Assembly (NCBI GenBank): GCA_946902875.1
Contig: OX336355.1
Location: 16,959,347-17,023,346 of the forward strand
Direction: 5' to 3'
DNA: 64,000 nucleotides
Source: Nematopogon swammerdamellus
Taxonomy: Eukaryota; Arthropoda; Insecta; Lepidoptera; Adelidae
The notes beneath the pieces were generated by a model. The model searched no databases. It saw only the letters and a program-made list of their open reading frames with translations, and was not told the origin of the DNA. Each line of letters begins with the position of its first letter. The first letter of the stretch is position 1. Of the stretch, positions 34,283 to 46,000 are shown piece by piece. Position numbers and translations under genes: made by a program.

Positions 34283-34695
34283 AGCGGCGGGTGGCCGAGG
34301 GTTTGGGCATCGGCTTCTCGTGCGAGAGGTCCGCGGTTCGAATCCGGTCGGCGTGTACAAACGAGTTTTTTCTGACGAAATAATTTATGTGCATACCTAC
34401 ACCTGCTGCTTCACCGTTCGGAACCGGTGTAAAACTGTAGGTCCCTTCCCTTGCCCCTTACTAGGTGGTAGGCTCAAATTGTAGCCAACCCAGTCGGGGT
34501 TGGTACCACCGTACTGGATGTAAGATGGCCGCATAGCAGGCTCGGTTGCGTTCTCTAGTCCAGTATAGCCAGCAATCCAGGGAAGTCTCCGGTATGGCAC
34601 CTACCTTCTCGGAGGTGATAATGGCTGGTCGGAACATGCGCTTTGGCCCCTCCAACTCAGCCACCCATAACGGATTAAATAAAAATAAAAAAATT
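34283..34695 (+). mobile_element. SINE family S2 copy
   Basis: Head: GGTGGCCGAGGGTTTGGGCA (A box with one base lost) and GGTTCGAATCC (perfect B box). Body: ACACCTGCTGCTTCACC, CCTTACTAGGTGGTAGGCTC, CCAGCAATCCAGGGAAGTC and CAGCCACCCATA. A-rich 3' end. Not a functional tRNA: no closed acceptor stem. Confidence 0.85.
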
Positions 34696-34917
34696 GTACC
34701 GAGTGCCCAGGAGCGCCGCTACCCCGTAGTGCGGCCGCGGCGGCCGACAGTGTACACTTTGACATTACTACTGTAGAAGTTTCCTCATGAAGTTCTCCCT
34801 TCGCAGAAGTGACAAATTGTTACAATTTTTCAATAAGTCCACCCTTTGAATATGGAATCATCACAATATATATTCAGTAAAGAATATCACAATAGTATTT
34901 AATTTATAATTCAGACA

Positions 34918-35030
34918 GAATGGGCAACTGTCAAGCCGGCATGGCTTTCGCAACCCTCGCATACGGCCGAATATCCACGAGCGTCGTTAGACACGGTATG
35001 GGTGGCTCGGTGCTTTCGATAAAAAAAAAG
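34918..35030 (+). mobile_element. repeat family R3 copy with A-tail
   Basis: GAATGGGCAACTGTCAAGCC, GGCATGGCTTTCGCAACC, CGTCGTTAGACACGG and a nine-A run. Confidence 0.55.
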
Positions 35031-35302
35031 TGTACGTTGTGGACAAAGGATATTCAAAGTCAGAATAAAAGTTATTTAAAAATATTGTCAATGATCGTTA
35101 TGTATGTGTTTCTAAATAGACCCTAGTGTCCCTACAATAATACACATTTAAATGTCAGAGCGCAGGTATGGCAAATGTTGCTATTTAGCGAAAACGCACT
35201 GAGCACCAGATAGCGCGGTGAGGATTGTGAAGTCATATTGCGGAACCCTTGTCACGTGCCCGAATAACCTCAGTGGTTGGTCGTTAATATACAAACAAGT
35301 AT

Positions 35303-35587
35303 GGGGCCGTCCATATATTATGTCATCGAGTTTTGCCGATTTTCGACCCCCTCTCCCGCTAATATCATCCTTTATCTAATGATCCCTCCCCCCCCCCCCC
35401 CCCCCTCGCAAAAGTGACATCATTTTCATTACTAACTTTTTATTCCGGGAAATGAATGACTTTCCCAAACGGATTCGCGAGCACAGCTAGTATGCAATAT
35501 TTTGGGGCCATCCGTATTTGCAACAATGACGTCAATTTTGACAAGACCACCGCTATCTTTGTCATATTACCATCGTCTGGAGACAGG

Positions 35588-35621
<34 letters not shown>

Positions 35622-35657
35622 CCCCAATTTCAAATGACGTAACATATAGACGGCCCC
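35303..35657. mobile_element. MITE with GGGGCCGTC ends and C-runs
   Basis: GGGGCCGTCCATATATTATG and complement ATATAGACGGCCCC, flanked by TAT on each side. Contains pure C-runs at about 35386-35405 and 35588-35629. Typical of insect elements with GGGGCCGTC ends. Confidence 0.8.
35588..35629 (+). repeat. C-run of about 40 bases
   Basis: Almost uninterrupted C, broken by a single T. Copy length is likely unreliable. Potential G-quadruplex on the minus strand. Confidence 0.85.
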
Positions 35658-36049
35658 TATGTTCATTAATATAATATATGTTTGTGTATATTCCATCTGT
35701 ATATATATAAATTCATGCATCTCTAGAAAGTATTGTGAATATCCCAGTAAAATTACTTAGCTTTCCCTTAGAACTTTGCCAGTAAGATTGTTTCGCATAG
35801 CGTTGACTATATACGCATGAATAAATATAATGAATGTTGAAAAATGTGCTATAATACCGTTAAACGTATGCGTTTGTTCATGGGATGTTATAGAATTAAC
35901 TTATTGTAAACATGTATTTCTCATATTAAAGTGAGAGATTATATCGCAAATATTGAAATAGGTTTGTTCGCTATAACGCGGGTTTAGAGTTAAATTATTT
36001 TTTATAATAAACCGTCTGTCCAATAGTCTGTCGGGTGAAGCCCTATGGT

Positions 36050-36656
36050 TATGATTTAAAGTGTGACAGTTAGGTCTCCTGAACCCTGTCTCACTGCGAC
36101 CTAGGAAGATCTATTGTGATCTCTCAAAGCTTTAGAGCTCACCCCCAAGTCCGATTTCTGCTATGAACCGAGTTATATTCTTGGAGGTGAGTGCCTGTAT
36201 TTGGCATGGCTTAAAAATATTACTCTCAAGAATATGGGTTCTACTGTGAATGAGAAATTCACATTCGCAAAGTATATGTATGGGTGTTTCAAACACTTTC
36301 ATACAGAACCTGCACACGGGTGTGTCGCTAAGGCCCATTCGGTGTAGGTGTTTGTTTAGTCTGCAGCGTCCTGTTATGGTCCTTATTAGAATTCTTATGT
36401 TGTTCCAGTTTAGGTTTAATATCTCGGAAGTGAATTTACGCGAGTAGCCAGAAAGTAGTGCCTTCGCTTGCTTCTGCCTCGGGCAGCTGGAACCAGTGCT
36501 GCTTGCTTTGGTTTTGTGCCCAGGAGAGTATTTCTTGCCGATATGTGCTGCTTGGTATTTTGTTGAAGACCTACATATCAGAATAGCCAATATCACCACT
36601 CCTCGCGAAGCCACTCGGCGTGTTGATGTGTCGTGTCTCCCCCCGTCGGGAAACAT
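36050..36656 (-). mobile_element. Jockey/I-like LINE pol C-terminal fragment, copy 2
   Basis: The minus strand is open for 174 codons. Contains ITGRCRLNKHLHRMGLSDTP, VCRFCMKVFETPIHILCECE, the TGHCxLxxHL...CxxC...HxLCxC zinc-knuckle region after RNase H in insect Jockey/I-clade LINE pol proteins. 5'-truncated, with an in-frame stop at the 3' end (36132). A genomic relic. Confidence 0.8.
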
Positions 36657-36721
36657 ATGTGATGTTACGTGCGTAGGGTTTTTTTTTTATTTTCCTGAAT
36701 AAAATAAAATAAATTCTCTTA

Positions 36722-37151
36722 GGCCTGGACTTCATGCATGCGTTTCTGAGCGTTTCGCCCCGGAACCGGCGAGAACTGGGCCACGCCTACAACGCTCGAC
36801 TACAAGTATCCGGAATAAAATTTTCCTCACTCTGTCGCTCCGGAACCGAACGTAGAACGAAAACCGGTACGTAGTCACGTGGGGGCGCTTGTAGGGTAGC
36901 CCATACAACTGCATACGGCAGTGACACTCCGTTTCCGCTCGAGTCGCTAAAAAACGCTCCGCGCGTCCGGGGCGGCCCGGTTTTTGTCAGGGGAGGGGAC
37001 GCTTCTGAATGTTTCCGCTTGCGTGGAGTCGACGAGCGCGGATATCATACATTTTGTTTGGAACGCGGTATCCATCCGTCTCGGAGGTGGGGGTGGGGTG
37101 TGGCCTATTTTAGTCAACTCCGGGGAGAAACGGATGCATGAAGTTCGGGCC
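36722..37151. mobile_element. TTA-flanked MITE (PIF/Harbinger-type)
   Basis: GGCCTGGACTTCATGCATGC and complement GCATGAAGTTCGGGCC; TTA duplicated on both sides (36719-36721 and 37152-37154). GC-rich, 430 bp, non-coding. Confidence 0.85.
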
Positions 37152-37154
37152 TTA

Positions 37155-38305
37155 TAGTCTTCTAGTTTTTTGCTTTGTTTATTTTTTAACTACCCACCCC
37201 CCGAATTGTTATCTAAATCCGCAGTGTAGCGAGAGTCTGCTGTATAAGGAAACACATTGCCTAATGGAAAACACTACAAACCACATAAGATATGATAATT
37301 GTATGAACGTGGCCATTCAATTAATTCTTATTGTTTTCCTTGTTAAACCCCACGCAAAAAACGGAGGGGTGTTATACGTTTTTTAATTGAGGTACATACC
37401 TCATTAAATTTTTTGGGTATAACTGATGTCTTGTATATTCATGATCTTTTGTGTTTTATTGTGCAATATTATTGAAATTACGTGTGGCAACATACATGTT
37501 TAAGATGTCATCTTGTGTATGGTGTTATTGTTTTAACGCTCTAGGGCCAGTCAAATACATCTCAGTCAGTCAGTCAGCCTTAAATCATTGCAAGGTCCGT
37601 TCAGACACGACCTGCGGTGTAGTTTAGATGATGTTTCACCTGCGGTTTATAATATTTTTAATTTTTTTATATTATATTTTGTGATACAAAATTTATTTTT
37701 CAAGATTTTTTTTTTAAAGAACAAAAATATACAGAAAATATTTTTCTTGAACATTCTATCTATCATTGCATTATTATTAGTGATAGCGAAGCTAATTCCA
37801 TTAGTCAGCAGTGAATAGTAGTGCTCTTTCCGGCATTGTATGTGCGTGCACGGAGTTCGATAGCCGACTACGTTTCTGTTGGACCGGTCAACTGTGATGC
37901 GTGATTTTGACTGAAAATAATTTTTAAATCAGTTAGTCTAATGCAGTAAACTAGTTAGACGTATGTTTGTGTTAAGTTTTCGTTTTTAGGAAGTTTAGTA
38001 TTTTATTACGTACTTTTATAGACTGGGGCCTCAAAAATGATTAAGTTGTACATGTTGTATGATTTTTAAGTAAATTGTTAATTGTATACTTTCAAGGCTT
38101 TCATTTAATGTAAATAATATGTTTGCTATATATTTACTTGCTGTCTCTTTAAAGATTCATCGTAGTCTATTTATGAAAAATACACTGAAATTATGAACTA
38201 CATATTTTGGTTTTTCATTTGTTGCCTTTTATCCTAATTTTGCTTTAACCGACTACGGCGAAGCCAAAAGGAGGGTTATGATTTTGGCATTGTATGTATG
38301 TACAG
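37155..38305. other. intergenic, nothing recognised
   Basis: AT-rich; a (CAGT)n microsatellite at 37563-37578. No gene seen. Confidence 0.35.
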
Positions 38306-38307
38306 GA

Positions 38308-38447
38308 CCCCTGCAGTAATTAATGTAGATTGAGCTTTAGAAAGAGACATTCCGGTTGTAGAGCGTCGTCCCTGTCGCACATGTACAAGACGCTCTAGGA
38401 CCGGATTGTCTCTTTCTAAAGTTCGATGTTCATTATTTACTGCCGGG
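38308..38447. mobile_element. palindromic MITE M7, solitary copy
   Basis: GAGCTTTAGAAAGAGACATT..., GAGCGTCGTCCCTGTCGCAC and the returning arm GTCTCTTTCTAAAG. Same element as the units of the array at 40620-41765, with a shorter centre. Confidence 0.87.
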
Positions 38448-38453
38448 TACTGT

Positions 38454-38798
38454 CAGGGTTGCCAGATGGTTGAGTTGAAAAAAACCGGTAATTTTTCATC
38501 AAAGGGCCTTTGATTTTTCAGGTAAAAAATGAAAGTTATGAATGTACCAAATGTTTCATGACCTTTACTTTTGAAAATGGATGGGAGATAAAGTAATAAA
38601 TAAAAGGGTTGAATTTATCAAACTTACTGCAAAATCGAAGAACACGGTAACATTAGTATTAAAATGGTTCTTGCGTTGCCTAGTTATATGAAGAAAAAAC
38701 TGGATGTTTTTGTGTCGGGTTTTTCATTATTTTGGAGACCGGACACAAGCCTCAAAAACGGGACTGTCCGATCCAAAACCGGACGTCTGGCAACCCTC
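38454..38798. mobile_element. hAT MITE (CAGGGTTGCCAG ends)
   Basis: CAGGGTTGCCAG and CTGGCAACCCTC; 8-bp flanks GGTACTGT and GGTGCTGT differ at one base. Subterminal CCGG- and GACCGGAC-rich. Inserted at the edge of the M7 palindrome. Confidence 0.85.
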
Positions 38799-39697
38799 GG
38801 TGCTGTATGTATGTGTATTTGTTTGCTCCTTCACATAGTGTAAACTGCTTAACCGATTTTTTTAAGGCGGAAATAATACTCAAAAGGTCAACTTTAAACG
38901 AAATTATTGAGCTATTGGTAAAGATAAAAAATCTGTAAAAAATATATGTTATGTATTGATCTTTAATTAACAAATATGGCAAAAAAAAATTATTTTACTA
39001 TTTTGGAAAGGTGTTAAATAAATCTCCAAAAAATAACGAAAAGTACTAAAATTGTACTTTCAAGTTAAATTATCTTGAGAAACATTAATTGTTTCAATAC
39101 AAGACCCTCATAGAAATATAGATAATATTTTTCCCTACAATCGTAGCGAAAAAAATATTGTTTTCCATCTTTCCAGCACGTGAAATTTAATATAGTGTGA
39201 TTTTCGCGCAAACGTTCTTCGTCGGCGCGACGTATCAGCCACCGCACGAGTAGAACGAATCTCGCACCTATAATATCTGCATACGGTTCGTGTTTCAATC
39301 ATCAGTGCTCGGGTAGCACAGTTTGAGTCTTATTTCCGCCTTAATACACATTTTGGCATTATTATATCCTCAGCATAATCAAATATTTAAGTTAAACCAA
39401 TGGGTCCATAATGATAGCCTGGAAAATGAAAACAATAAAATTTGAAAATATATAAATATTTAATGAAACAAATTGCAAAATATTAGAATGAAAATAAAAT
39501 ATATTTTTTCATACTCATTCGTGAATTTTTGTTAATTTGTGAATATCTAATATTTATAATTTATGGTAATTTCTTACATTTTTTTAAATATTATAATTTA
39601 ATCTTTTGATATTTAAAACTACATACATGAACGCTGGGAGCAGGTGTTGGGAATCCTGGGATCTACATGATACATATTGAAATAAACATATATATCT

Positions 39698-39961
39698 AAG
39701 GTCTTTCAAAATTAGTTCAGATTACGCTAAGGGGTTCTGTATCGGAAATAGATCACTTTTGAAGAACAAAGAATTTTTTTTTTACAAAGAAAAAATGTTT
39801 TTAATTTAAAACGTAAAAATAATTTTTTTAGTAATACATAAAAAAATATTTTAAGTACATAAAAAAAAAGCCCAAGGTCCAAAAATTTTTATATAGGTTT
39901 TACTCCCTATATGATACAGAACCCCCCCTTAGCGTACTCTGAACTAATTTTGAAAGACCTT
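39698..39961. mobile_element. MITE family M4, copy 2
   Basis: AAGGTCTTTCAAAATTAGTT ... AACTAATTTTGAAAGACCTT, with CTAAGGGGTTCTGTATCGG and the matching complement next to the ends. The more symmetric copy of the pair. Confidence 0.87.
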
Positions 39962-40002
39962 AAGTATATATTTGCAGGGGTTTTTTTAATGGAGTCAGTC
40001 TC

Positions 40003-40100
40003 CATAAAAAAAATTTTGGTTGGCATACATCACAGGTACAACATCCGTGAAGTCAGCCCATAACAACTTGGTGAAGTAGGTGCCATTTCAGTGTTTCAAT
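40003..40100 (-). mobile_element. SINE family S1 3' fragment
   Basis: CTCCATAAAAAAA, CAACATCCGTGAAGTCAGCC, GTAGGTGCCATTTCAGTG. Confidence 0.7.
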
Positions 40101-40619
40101 GTAAACATTCTTATTTAGGTCAATATCAACTGTCAATTTGTGACGCTAATCTGGGTGGTTTTTCTGCCGGCGCCCGTGCCTACTATATTATTTGAATAAA
40201 ATCATTTCTCATTGTTCACAGTAAACTTATTAAATGACAATATTTAACTTAGATAATAAGCAAATTTAAAATTTGGCTTATGAAACCTTGTTCAATGTAT
40301 TTTAAGGTTTGTTTTGCTTTTGTAATATGAGGTACATATTAACATTAAAATTATCTCTAAAGCTGTTATTACCTATATCTAGTAAAAAAAAAAATTGATG
40401 TTTATCTACTAGGCAGTTATTATACACAAATATGAGTGTAGGACCTATAATAGAGGGAACTTTCACAAAAATCTAATAGTTTTCATTAAAAAAAATAAAC
40501 ACATATTATTTAATTAAAAAAGGGCAGTAGGTTCTCAATTCAGCGAATTTTAGTTTTTTGGCTAAATTAAATTATCTTTTAAATGTTATATTAGGTGGGG
40601 CTTATAATTTTTAGATCCT

Positions 40620-41765
40620 ACCTGATAAATAATTTGTCTCGAGCTTTAGAAAGAGACAATCCGGTTGTAGAGCGTCGTCCCTGTCGCACAGAGACACGTG
40701 TGCGATTTCGTGCGACAGGAACGGCACGGCGCTCTACAGCCGGATTGTCTCTTTCTAAAGCACGACACACATTATTTGCTGCCAGGAACTGTGTGTGTTC
40801 CTGGCAGCAAATAATGTGTGTCGTGCTTTAGAAAGAGACAATCCGGCTGTAGAGCGTCGTCCCTGTCGCACAGAGACACGTGTGCGAGTTCGTGCGACAG
40901 GAACGGCACGGCGCTCTACAGCCGGATTGTCTCTTTCTAAAGCACGACACACATTATTTGCTGCCAGGAACTGACAGTTCCTGGCAGCAAATAATGTGTG
41001 TCGTGCTTTAGAAAGAGACAATCCGGCTGTAGAGCGTCGTCCCTGTCGCACAGAGACACGTGTGCGAGTTCGTGCGACAGGAACGGCACGGCGCTCTACA
41101 GCCGGATTGTCTCTTTCTAAAGCACGACACACATTATTTGCTGCCAGGAACTGTGTGTGTTCCTGGCAGCAAATAATGTGTGTCGTGCTTTAGAAAGAGA
41201 CAATCCGGCTGTAGAGCGCCGTCCCTGTCGCACAGAGACACGTGTGCGATTTCGTGCGACAGGAACGGCACGGCGCTCTACAGCCGGATTGTCTCTTTCT
41301 AAAGCACGACACACATTATTTGCTGCCAGGAACTGTGTGTGTTCCTGGCAGCAAATAATGTGTGTCGTGCTTTAGAAAGAGACAATCCGGCTGTAGAGCG
41401 TCGTCCCTGTCGCACAGAGACACGTGTGCGAGTTCGTGCGACAGGAACGGCACGGCGCTCTACAGCCGGATTGTCTCTTTCTAAAGCACGACACACATTA
41501 TTTGCTGCCAGGAACTGTGTGTGTTCCTGGCAGCAAATAATGTGTGTCGTGCTTTAGAAAGAGACAATCCGGCTGTAGAGCGCCGTCTCTGTCGCACGAA
41601 CTCGCACGTCTTTGTGCGACAGGAGCGATGCTCTACATTCTAATCCGGTGTTGAAGGGTTGTCCCTGTCGCACGGAGGCGTGCGAGTTCGTTCGACAGGG
41701 ACGACGCTCTACTACCCGATGGTCTCTTTCTAAAGCTCGAGACAAATTATTTCCTGCTGGGACTA
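40620..41765. repeat. array of six palindromic MITEs (M7)
   Basis: GCTTTAGAAAGAGACAATCC starts at about 40642, 40828, 41010, 41189, 41371 and 41553: period 179-186. Each unit is itself a palindrome of about 165 bp (ends CCTGGCAGCAAATAATGTGT and complement) with units joined by a short AACTGTGTGTGTT or AACTGACAGTT link. The outermost arms instead carry AATAATTTGTCTCGAGC and its complement, matching each other and not the inner junctions. Internal units are near-identical; the last is more diverged. Confidence 0.95.
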
Positions 41766-42636
41766 GAAGGTAGTTACAATATCACATTGTGCTAGTAGAA
41801 ACGTACATTATTCTATTTGAAGAATTGTTTTCTGCAACAAAATATTCTATTTATAAAGAAGATAAATAAAAAAAAACATGTTATTTTAGAAGATAACACT
41901 TCCGCATAGAGATTAGATTTGACAAACGTGCAGCGTATTCACTAAAATTTTATAGGTGTATTATTCTTGGCAGAAGAAACTAATTGTATAGCTGTGAATC
42001 TTTTAATAACATAAATAAATGCTAATCGTAATGAAACTGAGTCATTGTATTTTCATTTACGGATCCTATTCTTGATACACTAGAAATAAATAAAATGGAG
42101 AAACTGCAGTTCCGACACAAATATTTATTACCTTGGCAAGGTCACGCAAGGTAATGACCTTCTAGCCCTACTAGCTAGGGTTAGTTAGTAGTGCAGGCGA
42201 CTAGGGTTTTAATATCAATGGTGAAGGTGTACGTGTGAGTGAAGTTACGGTTAACTCAATCAGGTAGTTTGTACGAGCGCCCAATTTTTCTTTGGCAGAG
42301 CGCTCAAACCCTTCTATCTCATTCCGCCCGCCGTTCTTTCTTGGGTGTTCAAATCAATCACAGGCAAAACTCATTAGAGTATACAGCCAATTCTGTCTAG
42401 CTTTTAACGTCTGTTGTATAAGTTCTCGCACCGCGAGAACCACAAAAATATATTTTTCTAATTACAACGACGACGCGACAAACTCCCGCCGTCCGCCATC
42501 TTTTTAATGTATATTAATTTTTTTTATATTCGTTTCTTTTCGGAACAGGCAAAACTAATTAAAGTGTACGTCTTTCTGTTGTACTTCTAATGTCTGTTGT
42601 TTTCTTCTCGAATCGCGAGAATCTTAAAAATATATA
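41766..42636. other. intergenic with a diverged 184-bp direct repeat
   Basis: CAGGCAAAACTCATTAGAGT at 42361 and CAGGCAAAACTAATTAAAGT at 42547 begin two related blocks. Each ends in a small palindrome, GTTCTCG-N5-CGAGAAC and TTCTCG-N5-CGAGAA. Otherwise nothing recognised. Confidence 0.6.
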
Positions 42637-42751
42637 AAAGCCTGACCAGGAATATATGAGAGCTGTCAAGATGGAGCCACTTTTTAGATTTTTATAGCAA
42701 CATTCAGTATAGTACGCACATATTGAATTGGCCGATGTTTTTATTCAAAAT

Positions 42752-42884
42752 TGTTGGAAAAAAGTAATAAGTAGGTAATCCATATTCTGTGTCTTTTACA
42801 TCTCTCTGTCAAATCGCCTAAAAATATACCGTTGTTATTTTTACGAAGTCTTTTTATTGAAACAATCTGGATAAAATCCTAATA
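42752..42884 (+). repeat. copia left LTR
   Basis: 133-bp long terminal repeat, TGTTGG start. One C-to-T difference from the right LTR at the terminal CA, which here reads TA. The primer-binding site starts immediately after. Confidence 0.95.
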
Positions 42885-43038
42885 GGTTATGGGCCCAGAA
42901 CGTTTGTAAAAGGCAAATAAAGTTGCGGTATGTAAATACGTGTGCGCGACGCAGTGTGGTCGCGAACGATCATCGTGGTAGTAATATCGATTGATCGGCG
43001 TATTGTGAGCGGCGAGTCGTGTCAAATGAAATAACACC

Positions 43039-46000
43039 ATGGACGACGACAGCTCGGTCCCCGGATCGGGATTGGCGGGCATTCGGCGTCTGAGAGGAGC
43101 GGCAAATTTCCAGGATTGGAAATTTCAAGTAAAAAATTACTTGGAAAATCGCAACTGGTGGAGAGCGATTGTGTGCAGCGTCGGCGCGGACAGCTCTCCG
43201 GCGGTGATAGACCAGGAGGTCGATCGACGTGCAAGGACCACTATATGCATGCTTCTGGAGCCAGCGTGCTTCTCACATGTATATAATGCATCGACGGCGC
43301 GTGAGGCGTGGAACAATCTCGTCAATGCCTATGAAGACCGAGGTTGGGGGCGGCGCATCCAATTGCAGCGCTCATTGTGGCAGGTGAGGCTTGAGCAGTG
43401 CAGTAGTATGGAGGATTATATTTCCAAGATAATCTCTCTAGCACACCAACTTGAAGAGATTGACGCTAAGGTGTCCGACGATTGGCTCATCTCTATTATT
43501 TTGAGCGGATTATCAGCTGATTATTCTCCAATGATAATGGCGATAGACAATAGCACTCAAGAAATAAAGTTGGAACAAGTGAAGAGCAAGCTTCTGCAAG
43601 AATGGAACAGGCAAGCAGAAGTGAATGTGAGTGACGACGCAGCACTGATGACTAGAGCACCGCAAAGGAAATCAAATGAGTCTGGTGGGCGGATATTCAG
43701 ATGTTACCGTTGCCAGAAACCAGGGCATAAGGCAGCCGATTGTCCGGACAAGAATAAGGACAAGAGAGGCACAAAAGTGGCAAACTTTTTGATGGCAATG
43801 AAAGCCGACCTGAAGCCGGAGCGGTGGTACGTAGATAGCTGCTGCAGCACACACATGACCAACAACAGGAGCTACATGACGGACTACAGTGAAGAGAAGG
43901 GAGGACTGGAGATTGTTGTTGCCAACAATGCGACAATAAGAAGTCAGGGCTGTGGTAATGTCGCTGTGTCCATAAATGATGATCACATCATAAATATAAT
44001 GGATGTGTTACATGTTCCGGAGCTTAGTACTAAGTTACTCTCGGTCAGTAAAATGGTTCAGAAAGGATTTGTGGTTAACTTCAGCAGTGATGGCTGCAAA
44101 ATCCTAGACCGAGACGGAGGTGTAATAGCTAAGGCTCAACATGTTAATGGAGTTTACGAACTCGAACAGAAACCAACAATGCATGCGAAGCTGACCGTGG
44201 ATAAGGAATTATCTGATAAATGTGAAAAGTTGCCGCGAGAACTCTGGCATAAGCGGCTGGGTCATCTTAATAGAGGAGGCATGCGAGCAATAAAGAATCT
44301 GGTTTCGGGCATCGATTTTGAAGATATCGGTAAAGATGAAGCCTGTATTCCTTGCGTGGCTGGAAAGCTGACCAGAACTCCATTCAAACGGAGGGGCACA
44401 AGAGCGAAACAGTGCATGGCGCTAGTGCACACTGACATTTGTGGACCCATTGAGGCGGCATCGATAGGTGGAGCTCGGTATCTGTTGACATTTATAGATG
44501 ACCACTCCAGAATGACCTATGGGTATTTCTTGAAGAGACGATCAGAGGCGCTTGAAAAATTCAAGGAGTTTAAGGTGTATGCCGAGAAGGAAACGGGTAA
44601 ACAATTGAAGTGCTTGAGGTCAGATAATGGAACTGAATATTTCAGTAAACGATTTAAAAAATACTTGTCTAAGTACGGAATTAAGCATCAGAGAACAGTG
44701 CCATACACACCTGATCAAAATGGTGTTGCAGAACGAGCTAACCGTACTATAATGGAGAAGGCAAGAACGATGCTGCAAGAATCTGGTTTGCAGAAGTGCT
44801 TCTGGGCGGGGGCGGTAAACACTGTGATTTATCTGAAGAATCGCAGTCCGACACGAGCCGTGTTGAATGCTACACCGCTGGAAGTATGGACCGGAAGTAA
44901 GGCTGACATGCGTCATCTGAGAGTGTTCGGATGTGCAGCATACATGCATATTCCTAAGGAGAAGAGGAAGAAGCTGGATGCGAAATGCACGGAGATGATA
45001 TTTGTTGGATACGACGGAACAGCAAAAGGATATCGTCTGATTCATCCGAAGACACTGAAAGTGGAGGTTGCGCGTGATGTTGTTTTTGTTGAGAACAAAT
45101 TTCTCGGCAAGGCGCAGCAGAAACCGCAGGAGAAGGTGGTATTACTTCAGACCGAGACTACTGATGGTGGAGAAGAAGCCAGCGAGTCGGAAGAAATGTT
45201 GAGTACTCCGGACGCGAGCAACACGAATGGATCATCTAGTGGAAACTACAATCCAGATGAAGACGGCGACTACTCGGACACCACAGGATCAGCAGTCGGC
45301 GAAGAAGAACAAAGGGACGAGGAGGAAAGACGCTATCCTCTTCGGGAAAGAAGACCAAAGGCGTATCCGGACTATATTGTTAATTTGTGCTCGGATGAGA
45401 GCGTGAATCAGAAAAAATTGCCTGAATGTTGGAGACGAGCCATGAAAGAAGAGCTGGACTCGTTGAAGGAAAACCACACGTGGACGCTGGTGGATCGTCC
45501 TCCTGCTGTGAAGCCTGTTCAGTGCAAATGGGTGTACAAAGTTAAGCATAACAGCGATGGTGAAGTGGTGCGATATAAGGCACGCCTTGTGGCAAAAGGC
45601 TATACGCAGGTATATGGTGTGAACTACCACGAGACATTCTCCCCTGTCGTGCGAAATTCAACGCTGAGAATGTTATTCTCTCTTTGCATTCAATGCGATT
45701 GGTTCTTTGATCATTGGGATGTAGTAACAGCATTTTTGTATGGAAAGTTGAATGATGATATTTACATGTATCAGCCAGAAGGCGCAGTTGTACCAGGACA
45801 AGAGGATAAAGTTTGTAAATTAAACAAGGCTTTGTATGGTTTGAAACAGTCAGCAAACGCTTGGTATTATGAAATTAACAAAGAGTTGTGCAACCTGGGT
45901 TTGAAGCAGTCAAAATATGAACCGTGTTTATACATTAAGCGTAACGGATCTAAAATATTGATTGTCGCTATTTATGTAGACGACATTTTTGTATTTGGGA

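Noticed and set aside
34283..34360. tRNA-Ser gene
   Set aside because: A and B boxes are present, but D-arm is disrupted, no closed acceptor stem, and it continues into a SINE body found in two other copies.
40595..41557. Several overlapping frames on both strands with RALERDNPAVERR-type repeats
   Set aside because: They are translations of the palindromic MITE array and appear equally on both strands; no coding signal.
40620..41765. CRISPR-like regular repeats
   Set aside because: Units are palindromic transposons without unique spacers, in a eukaryotic intergenic region.
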